Source: Coemansia sp. RSA 922 (taxonomy: Eukaryota > Kickxellomycota > Kickxellomycetes > Kickxellales > Kickxellaceae). From it: a stretch of DNA of 12,614 bases. Shown here piece by piece: positions 6,684 through 12,614 of this stretch. The stretch lies in contig JANBQS010000747.1 of assembly GCA_027577415.1 (NCBI GenBank), forward strand, positions 1 to 12,614, written 5' to 3'. The translations under genes were made by a program, and so were the position numbers. Each line of letters opens with the position of its first letter. The first letter of the stretch is position 1. A model generated the notes under the pieces. That model saw nothing but the letters and a program-made list of their open reading frames with translations. It had not been told where the DNA came from and did no database searches.

Positions 6684-7273
6684 ACGAGGAACCTTGTCAT
6701 GCCTCAAGATTCGTTGGGGGCGATGCAGCCCCAAATCGGGCGATCACAACAAAGTATAGGTTTTTATTGTTATTTATTAGTCATGCTCTTAGTATAAAAG
6801 CCACCGCTTCACAGTGGCTTCTAATAGAAAAACTACTTCCTCTTTACCAGTGATTTATTCGTAATAAACCTGCACCCAAACAGTCCAAGACAAAGTAGGA
6901 TCAGAATAAGAAGAAAAACTATATAGCTTTTTCAATGGTTTCGACAATAGCAAAAACTCTGCTGTGTCATAAATGGTGTACTTGCCAACAATTACTCTAG
7001 TGGTCAAAAAATTAAATTACACTATTTTTAAAAAAGGCAGATGAAGGAGACTTTAGCCAACGTGATTGCAGAGAGCAAAAAAGAGAGAAAGAAAGTGTTG
7101 TTGTTGCTTTGTCAAACTCCTTTTGCTTTTTGCACTGGATGACTGCAAGGTGGTGTCCTGTTTTATGTGGAAACCGCAGCACCCTTGCTGTTTCCTTTCT
7201 TTCCTTTTCTTGCCTCCAAATTATAAACATTATTTTTTCTTCTCATAGTTTTAACATACGTGACAAGCCAAGC
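6684..7273. other. Upstream region of gene C; no gene recognised
   Basis: No convincing coding frame. It holds a GGGGGCGATGCAGCCCC hairpin-capable string near 6715, a TATAAAA at 6793-6799 followed by a possible 6-bp-stem hairpin (AGCCAC to GTGGCT), and a purine-rich run (AGAGAGCAAAAAAGAGAG, about 7071-7088). Close to gene C there is an ATTATAAAC at about 7220 and a CTTTCTTTCCTTTTCTTGCC stretch that could be a core promoter and leader. There is no copy of block D here, so gene C is not preceded by the upstream block shared by A and B. Confidence 0.4.
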
Positions 7274-7795
7274 ATGGACCAATATCCTCCCGTTTACTTA
7301 ACTGGCCAAGAAAGCCCCTTTCATGCGACTGTCAGGGCTGACAGGTCCTTATTCCCAAGCGAGATTGAGAAGAATGCTAGGGAAGAATATGCTAGAACAG
7401 GATTTTCAAAAAATCACAAAATGTTCTACGGGACAAAGTTTGGTATTTTTCCCTTCCAAAGGGATGGTAATGTGGTTACTCAAGGTGAGCTTGCAGGTGC
7501 ATATTTCTTCCTACTTGCTCAAGAGAAAGATATATTTGAGTGGGAAAAGTATAAAGGTCCTTATGTGATACATTGCTATGAAGCCACCCAGAATGGTATG
7601 GATCCATCCAGCTTTTATGATTTCAAGGAATCAAATAGGATAAATAGGTACGCAAATGATTGCTACACCTGGACAACGACAGTCACCAAAAGACAGGAAA
7701 TCACGTTGTCCACATCATTTTTTTTAGTTCTTTTCAATAGACGTTTGAATCAAGAATATATTCTAATACGGATTAGATCAACGGGTTCTCTCTAA
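7274..7795 (+). CDS. Protein C, probable distant member of the A/B family
   Basis: Predicted product is 173 residues from the ATG at 7274. The frame is open further upstream, but without an ATG and with a hydrophobic, untranslated-looking sequence. The N-terminus MDQYPPVYL resembles MSYPALVL (A) and MSFPVIYL (B). It is followed at similar spacing by a helical stretch ending AREEYARTG, then KMFYGTKFGIFPFQRD (compare SVYVANSDTVYKYTKD in A) and a GEL..AYFFLLAQ segment (compare LPNLSSPASFLVG in B). After that C differs: it has an aromatic-rich segment (FEWEKYKGPYVIHCYEA) and a tail of about 45 residues beginning TWTTTVTKRQEITLS that is less convincingly coding, so an intron or a 3' frame break near 7640-7690 is possible. 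No signal peptide. Only 76 bp separate it from the Rdx gene on the same strand. Function unknown. Confidence 0.62.
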   Translation: MDQYPPVYLTGQESPFHATVRADRSLFPSEIEKNAREEYARTGFSKNHKMFYGTKFGIFPFQRDGNVVTQGELAGAYFFLLAQEKDIFEWEKYKGPYVIHCYEATQNGMDPSSFYDFKESNRINRYANDCYTWTTTVTKRQEITLSTSFFLVLFNRRLNQEYILIRIRSTGSL

Positions 7796-7871
7796 CCCTA
7801 GGGATGTAATTCCAGATCCGGGGTTTCGTTAACTTTATCTTATTTTGTGAATATTACTTTATTATTGTTAA

Positions 7872-8216
7872 ATGATCTCGCCGCGAATTGAAATTCACTA
7901 CTGCACGCAGTGCCGGTGGCTGTTGCGAGCTGGCTGGACAGCCCAGGAACTGCTGACGACGTTTGGCGATACACTTGGCGAGGTCGCACTAGTTCCAAAA
8001 GTAGGCGGCATTTTTGCCATCTATGTCGAGGGCGACCTAGTGTTTGACCGCAAGACCGAAGGAAGGTTTCCCGAGATGAAAGAAGTGAAGCAGCTAGTTC
8101 GCAATAAGATTGCACCAGACATGAAGCTGGGCCACAGCGACTCTTCAGTCAAGAGCCAAACTGCTGTTGCGGTCAAAACTGAAGAGACAGAGGAGAACTC
8201 ATGTCCTAATGTATAA
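7872..8216 (+). CDS. Rdx-family (SelW/SelT/SelH-like) thioredoxin-fold redox protein, Cys form
   Basis: Predicted product is 114 residues. The N-terminal strand leads straight into a CxxC motif (YCTQCRW, cysteines 11 and 14), followed by the helix LLRAGWTAQELLTTF, then GEVALVP, GGIFAIYVEGDLVFDRK and FPEMKEVKQLVRNKIAPDM, ending LGHSDSS. This order is the Rdx domain, a thioredoxin-like fold proposed to act in thiol redox reactions; the animal SelW proteins have selenocysteine where this one has the second Cys. The last 25 or so residues form an acidic, probably disordered tail ending NSCPNV with an extra cysteine. It likely acts in the cytosol, as there is no signal peptide. GC content is higher than in gene C just upstream. 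It converges on the RA-PH gene. Confidence 0.88.
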   Translation: MISPRIEIHYCTQCRWLLRAGWTAQELLTTFGDTLGEVALVPKVGGIFAIYVEGDLVFDRKTEGRFPEMKEVKQLVRNKIAPDMKLGHSDSSVKSQTAVAVKTEETEENSCPNV

Positions 8217-8276
8217 AAATAAAATAACATTGTGAATAAGATATGCAGTACGCGCGAGGATAAAGAATAAAAAAAC
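8217..8276. terminator. Short convergent 3' region with AATAAA
   Basis: The 60 bp between the stop codons of the Rdx gene (+) and the RA-PH gene (-) must hold both 3' ends. AATAAA at 8218-8223, just after the Rdx stop, is a plausible polyadenylation signal. On the opposite strand the region is T-rich but has no exact AATAAA. Overlapping 3' UTRs are therefore likely. Confidence 0.45.
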
Positions 8277-11200
8277 TTAGTATTGATGTGTATAGCCGTT
8301 ATTGAACCCTCCTCGTTGTGGAGGTTGCGCTTGGGCTGCCGCCAGCATGCCACCAAATATCGGAGCTGATGGCTCGTTCTTGGGTGCAGCGATTTGGCTC
8401 ACCAAGTACGGAGCATTAGCAGCCGGCGCCATGTACTCGGGGTGCCGCGTGTGTGCACCATTAGAGATGCTAAGTGAATGTATGCCAATGTCCAGCTTCG
8501 AGTCATCGGGCTGCACGAGCGGGAACTGCAGATGAGCCAAGTTGGCGGCGCCTCCAACATGAGGCGGACGTGTCTTTGGCTGCTCAGAGACTTGCAGCAG
8601 TGACCCGTGGGTAAACACATTACCGTCTTGGGCCATGATGCTCTGAATAGCGCGCGATGCAGCCATAGCTTTGCTCTCGCGGGGCTGCGACAGCAGCGAG
8701 CCCTTGACAAACATGTCAGTGTCTGGCGGCCTGGCAGCCTCGATCTCCGCGGCTGTCCGCTTAGGCTTTGACAGCAGCGATCCGGGCTGGAACAGGTTGT
8801 TCGCAGCCAGCGCCGCATCGTCTGGGTTGGCATCGTCGGGGTTGGCGCCTGAGCCTGTGCCCAATGCCTTAAAGTCACTGACATCGACACCACCTTGCTC
8901 CATGACCTTGACGAGTGCTGACGGATCGTACCGACTATTAGAGGCAATCTTGTTGATGGATGTGACTAGCTCAGCAGCAAAGTCCGAGTGCTTCTTGGCT
9001 CCGTCGTTAGCGTCGTCGGCATGTCTGTCAGCAGCCAAGTCGACTAGGGGCTTGAATGGCGCTGGCTTTTCGCTGTCGTTCACGGTGCCAGTCTCGACGG
9101 CTCTGCGCTCAAGCACCTTGCAAAACTTTATCTGGTTCTTGGCCAACCGCAAGACCAAAAGCCATTCGCGCAGACTCTCCAGCGAAGGCACGGCGAACCA
9201 TTTGACATAGTCCTCGTCGGGCTTTTCGAACATCTGCATGGGCATCTCCGACTTTAGGCCAAACACAAAGCGCGTGGGCGCGCCACGCAGGGGCTCGAAT
9301 GGCGTGTAGACGTCGCTGTTGGTCAGCGTCAAGTAGTGTGCTTCCTTGGCCGACTTTCCGCGCCCGTCCTTGACGAGAACCATGTTGTGGCCCTGCAGAC
9401 GGAAAATGCCCTTTTGCCACTTGCTCTTCTTGAGCCGGTAATACAGCATGCCCTGGATGGCATGGTCGCCTTGCTGCACGCCGCCGAGCAAAGTCAGCGA
9501 AGACTGGTGCGAGAATGCCTTGACAATAATGTAGTTGTTGCTCCGGGGCTCCCAGCTCTCGACGACATTCATGATGTTTTCAAAGTGATTCAAGGGCCGC
9601 TCAATGCCGAAATAGTGCACCAATTCGAATAGCGCCCAGGTGGTCTTGTCTGGATCGATTATACCACTCTTCTTCATGTCATTGAGAATCATCTCGCACG
9701 TCGTGTACTCGGTCAGAATAAACGAGTAGTAGCGCCGGGCGTCTTGCACATAGATGCGCACCGACACTTTGCGAAAGTTCAACAGCTCGAGCTTTTCCAG
9801 TGCGCGCTGCACTTTTTGCCCTCGCGTGAGCTCTACCGGCTGTTGCTGCTGTGGCAAAAACGATAGTGGCCTCTCGGGTTCGCGCAGCGCAGAGGTGCCC
9901 AGTGTGCCAAGTTGGAAGGCTGAGGGGTCGGCGTCACCACTGTCTATCGTGGAGAGAATAATATCGTCCAGACCCAGGCCGCCACCAAAGTCACCGCCGT
10001 CGGCAGTAGAGGCGGCCTGAGGTATCTCCAGCGGCTTAAACTCGATGGCATGGCGATGGTGATGGCCTCTATCGTCGGGCTCGCCTGTGGCGGGCTGGGC
10101 GCTAAAGTCGGTGGGATCAACCAAACCGTTGGTGAGGGCCAAGCTGCGGCGCATAAGCACCAGCGAGAAGCGTCGGCGTGCCGCCTGACTCCCGCTCATA
10201 ATGCCATCGAGGTCAACAAGGAGCTGATCCAAATCTCCATAGTCTTCTGGAACCACACGCTCGACCACAGCCTTGGACCCCGAGTGGTCGGTCGACGCAG
10301 TCAACAGCTCGACAGGCCCAGAGCGAAGCACGTCCATCAATGTGCCGCCGCTCGACGACCCCGTAGCGTGTGAGGCCAGCGACCGCGCATCGCTGTTGGG
10401 CTCGTCGACGTCAGCGTCAAAGGCGCCGTTACCGACTCTGACAGACTTGTTGCGTCGCACAGCATTGCCCTCAGCGACAGGGTCAGGTTCAGCGGCTGCC
10501 ATTTCCTGCTGAAGCAAAGCACGCTCGGTGTTTTCTACTATATCGGCCAGAGGAATGTACTGGACACCGGTGCGCGTTTTGTTGGCCTTGCGCCTTGCCA
10601 CTGGTACTGCTGGCAGTGAGGTGCCAGAAGGCAGGTAATCCGCGGTTCTTTTCTCCTTAGCGACAGTATTTGGCAGAGGTGGTGGCGACGGCGCTTTGGC
10701 GCTGCGCTGCGAAGAGCTCCCACGACTGGCACCTCGCGAGACATGGCTAGCGGCGTCCGACATTGCTTCTTCATCGGCCGATGCAGGAGGCAACGACGAA
10801 ACGTGAGACGCTGGTGACCCGCCGCCGCCTCCGCCGACGCTGGATGCGCTGCTGCTTGGACGCGACGATTGTGTCATGCTGGCCTTCAACAAATGCAACA
10901 GCTTTTTGGGCTTGTTTGCTGACTGCACGCCCTTTTTGGCAAAGCTCGCAGCATTCGGCTCAGCCGCTGCCATTGCCATGGCAGCAGCAGCAGCATCAGA
11001 TTCAGCCGAATCTGCAGTGTGGTCATTTACGGAAGCACCATCGACATTGGCAGCTGTAGTGGCGTCGCTATGGAACGCATCTGGACCATCGCCTCGCACT
11101 GGCTTGAATTCGGCCTGGAGCTCAGCCTGGAGCAAATCGAGTGGCGCATCTTCGTCATCGCTGCTGCTGTTGCCAGAAACGGGCGAATGCGGCGCCTTCT

Positions 11201-12350
11201 CAGAATTGCGTAGGCTGGCAGTGGCTGGCCCTTTGATAGCTGCGGGAAATCTGACTCGGCTAATCTCTGGGCAGTTGGCAGCTGCGGGACGAGTATTGAT
11301 GCTTCTTGACTTTGGCGTGTGGCGGGCGACCGTTGCAGCGTGCTGAAGCAAATTGGCAGCGTTTGACCGCGGACTTAGAGCCGAGGGAGCAGCGCTCTTA
11401 GTGCGCCTGACAGCGGCTAGTGCGTCGCTGTTTTGAGTTGACGAGCTGGAAATGATAGACAGTGGCACGTCGTCGTCATCTTCAGAATCGCTAGGCTGAA
11501 AGCGGGGCGCGGCGCCAAACGAGGCCGACGAGTCGTTGGACGCTATAGTACTGGCGTTTTGTGCGGGGCGTCGTGTCTTTGCTTGCGACTGGGGCTGCCG
11601 AGAGCTGGAGACGCTGCGTGAGACAGAGGCTGGGGACATGCTGCCAGCCACCACAGGAGTGCCACTGGCTTTGTCCTGGCGGGCGCCACCTCCGCCGTAG
11701 TTGTAGGCTGACTCATCGGACGAGTTTGAGCCTGAGGACGACGAGCTGTCGGATGCTTCAACCTCGTTTGGAGTGCTGGCTGCTATGGCACTGCCAGCAG
11801 CTGACAGGCGGCGCTGCTGCTCGGAGCCCTTGACCCAGGGGCGGGCAGCGGTGTGTGGGTTGCGGCGGCGGGGCGTTGAAGAGACAGACGGGGCCAGGGA
11901 TGCGGAGTCAGACTGAGGCGGGGCTGGTACATTGGCAGCTTGCGTATAGTGGTGGGGCAGATTCGGGTTGTGCGGGGACGAGTAGAACCCCGGCGCGTAC
12001 TGGTATCCAGCAGCCGTGTGGGGGCTAACAAACCCGTCATGTATCCATTCGTGCTGGTCCGCGCTCAGCTGCTGCACCTGGTGATACTGCTGGAGAAACT
12101 GCTGCTGGAACTGCTGCTGCTGCTGGTTCAGCTCCAATTCTAGCTGCTGCTGGTAGTCCATTACTGGAGCGTACTGTGGCTCAGGGTAGTGTCCATATTG
12201 CGGTTGTTGTTGTGAATGGTACTGTTGTTGTTGATGCTGTTGCTGCTGCTGTTTGTTGCTTTGTTGCCGTCGGTGGCGTGGCTGGTGTGATGCGCCGTGG
12301 CTGTATGCGTCCTCAACTGGTGCTATCGATGGAGGCGCTGCTCCGGCCAT
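8277..12350 (-). CDS. Large RA-PH domain adaptor (MRL/Grb7-type module), Q/S-rich
   Basis: At least 1357 residues. Residues about 25-95 are glutamine-rich; 95-840 are mostly disordered, Ser/Ala/Asp-rich. A Ras-association domain spans about 858-945 (VSVRIYVQDARRYYSF, then TTWALFELVHYFGIERPL and NYIIVKAF), followed at once by a PH domain at about 963-1078 (QGMLYYRLKKSKWQKGIFRL, ending with the Trp helix REWLLVLRLAKNQIKF). The RA-PH tandem is the core of RIAM/lamellipodin/MIG-10 and Grb7 proteins, which link Ras-type GTPases and phosphoinositides to the actin cortex; a similar polarity role here is inference. Other marks are a conserved-looking helix YGDLDQLLVDLDGIM (about 701-716), two acidic-PL motifs (about 287 and 394), and three GSLL motifs (about 1184-1245). 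The ATG at 12350 is the first in frame, but the frame upstream to 12467 also looks coding, so the true N-terminus is probably longer. Confidence 0.88.
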   Translation of the reverse strand: MAGAAPPSIAPVEDAYSHGASHQPRHRRQQSNKQQQQQHQQQQYHSQQQPQYGHYPEPQYAPVMDYQQQLELELNQQQQQFQQQFLQQYHQVQQLSADQHEWIHDGFVSPHTAAGYQYAPGFYSSPHNPNLPHHYTQAANVPAPPQSDSASLAPSVSSTPRRRNPHTAARPWVKGSEQQRRLSAAGSAIAASTPNEVEASDSSSSSGSNSSDESAYNYGGGGARQDKASGTPVVAGSMSPASVSRSVSSSRQPQSQAKTRRPAQNASTIASNDSSASFGAAPRFQPSDSEDDDDVPLSIISSSSTQNSDALAAVRRTKSAAPSALSPRSNAANLLQHAATVARHTPKSRSINTRPAAANCPEISRVRFPAAIKGPATASLRNSEKAPHSPVSGNSSSDDEDAPLDLLQAELQAEFKPVRGDGPDAFHSDATTAANVDGASVNDHTADSAESDAAAAAMAMAAAEPNAASFAKKGVQSANKPKKLLHLLKASMTQSSRPSSSASSVGGGGGGSPASHVSSLPPASADEEAMSDAASHVSRGASRGSSSQRSAKAPSPPPLPNTVAKEKRTADYLPSGTSLPAVPVARRKANKTRTGVQYIPLADIVENTERALLQQEMAAAEPDPVAEGNAVRRNKSVRVGNGAFDADVDEPNSDARSLASHATGSSSGGTLMDVLRSGPVELLTASTDHSGSKAVVERVVPEDYGDLDQLLVDLDGIMSGSQAARRRFSLVLMRRSLALTNGLVDPTDFSAQPATGEPDDRGHHHRHAIEFKPLEIPQAASTADGGDFGGGLGLDDIILSTIDSGDADPSAFQLGTLGTSALREPERPLSFLPQQQQPVELTRGQKVQRALEKLELLNFRKVSVRIYVQDARRYYSFILTEYTTCEMILNDMKKSGIIDPDKTTWALFELVHYFGIERPLNHFENIMNVVESWEPRSNNYIIVKAFSHQSSLTLLGGVQQGDHAIQGMLYYRLKKSKWQKGIFRLQGHNMVLVKDGRGKSAKEAHYLTLTNSDVYTPFEPLRGAPTRFVFGLKSEMPMQMFEKPDEDYVKWFAVPSLESLREWLLVLRLAKNQIKFCKVLERRAVETGTVNDSEKPAPFKPLVDLAADRHADDANDGAKKHSDFAAELVTSINKIASNSRYDPSALVKVMEQGGVDVSDFKALGTGSGANPDDANPDDAALAANNLFQPGSLLSKPKRTAAEIEAARPPDTDMFVKGSLLSQPRESKAMAASRAIQSIMAQDGNVFTHGSLLQVSEQPKTRPPHVGGAANLAHLQFPLVQPDDSKLDIGIHSLSISNGAHTRHPEYMAPAANAPYLVSQIAAPKNEPSAPIFGGMLAAAQAQPPQRGGFNNGYTHQY

Positions 12351-12467
12351 TACACTTAGCGGTATATGATCGTCGTCATCGTCAGACTCTAGTCGAAGGG
12401 CATGCGGTGTCGGCTGCTGCTGTTGTTGCCAGTGCCCTCCATCTGGCTGTGTGTGGTGGTAGGGATG
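12351..12467 (-). CDS. Probable 5' extension of the RA-PH gene (part of an internal exon)
   Basis: In frame with the ATG at 12350, 39 more codons are open up to a TAG at 12468-12470. Their product has the same character as the protein: five consecutive Gln, then ESDDDDDHIPLSV. That string repeats the acidic-PL motif found twice inside the protein (SEDDDDVPLSI and SDDEDAPLDL). There is no ATG among these codons, so if they are translated the start lies in an earlier exon. The alternative is a 5' UTR; a 17-codon upstream ORF would then lie in another frame within it. Confidence 0.5.
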
Positions 12468-12512
12468 CTACATGAAATGCGCCATTGTACACAAGTGACA
12501 GAAAAGTTAGTG
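12468..12512 (-). other. Likely spliceosomal intron 3' end (branch point and acceptor)
   Basis: On the minus strand a CACTAAC branch-point match (plus-strand 12506-12512) is followed by a pyrimidine-leaning stretch. The first AG after it is the TAG at 12468-12470, whose in-frame stop would otherwise close the extended reading frame. Splicing there starts the exon at 12467 in phase 0. Possible donors on this strand are GTGCGC and GTGAAG about 20-30 bases before the branch point, but neither gives an open phase-0 exon with an ATG inside the window, so the donor may lie beyond the window or the upstream exon may be non-coding. Confidence 0.45.
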
Positions 12513-12614
12513 GGCATGTTGCGCACGGGCCTTCACAGGCGAGACGATCTGCCGCCAATGTTAATATTGGTTCTGCCGAAATAGATCATGAAAGGGACCC
12601 AGATAGACGTTCAT

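Noticed and set aside
6690..6740. Possible tRNA or SINE-like segment with a GGGGGCG...CAGCCCC hairpin
   Set aside because: No A box/B box pair and no cloverleaf could be drawn.
7109..7273. Upstream extension of gene C with a hydrophobic, signal-like stretch
   Set aside because: It has no ATG at its start, and the ATG at 7274 aligns with the N-termini of A and B.
7791..7805. TAACCCTAGGG resembling telomere repeat
   Set aside because: Only a single unit is present, not an array.
10050..12143. Numerous long plus-strand frames opposite the RA-PH gene
   Set aside because: They arise from the strong codon bias and CAG/GCA-rich repeats of the gene on the other strand; none has a recognisable domain.

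Overview
The window looks like nuclear DNA from a fungus. It has monocistronic eukaryotic genes with TATA-type promoters, a probable spliceosomal acceptor, a tRNA m1A58 methyltransferase non-catalytic subunit (Trm6/Gcd10), a Coq11-like atypical SDR, an Rdx (SelW-like) protein with Cys in place of selenocysteine, and a very large glutamine/serine-rich RA-PH adaptor. An early-diverging (zygomycete-type) fungus would fit, but the sequence alone does not settle the lineage.

Layout. (1) Positions 1-1693 are ordinary housekeeping DNA: the 3' end of a Coq11-like gene (+) converging on TRM6 (-). (2) Positions about 1800-7800 form an accessory island, visibly richer in A+T than its flanks. In order it holds a decayed reading frame (1825-2205), repeat R1 (2281-2560), repeat D1 (2561-2902), small gene A (3099-3500), repeat D2 (3717-4062), small gene B (4238-4660), a Tc1/mariner-type inverted-repeat element with no visible transposase (4782-6347), repeat R2 (6405-6683), and gene C (7274-7795). 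A and B are clear paralogues; C looks like a distant third member. I do not recognise the family. (3) Positions 7872-12614 are housekeeping or signalling DNA again: an Rdx-family thiol protein (+) converging, with a 60-bp gap, on the RA-PH adaptor (-), whose 5' end probably continues through an intron beyond the annotated ATG.

The most unusual signal is in the island. The 345-bp blocks D1 and D2 upstream of A and B are about 92% identical by hand alignment, whereas the proteins they precede share only about a quarter to a third of their residues. The upstream DNA is thus far younger, or far more constrained or homogenised, than the genes. With the third member, the relic repeats and the transposon, this suggests a fast-diverging, lineage-specific small-protein family in a dynamic pocket between conserved genes. 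No biochemical function can be assigned from sequence. The RA-PH protein also carries two sets of repeated short motifs that look like docking sites: a GSLL motif (three copies) and an acidic-PL motif (three copies, one lying upstream of the first ATG).
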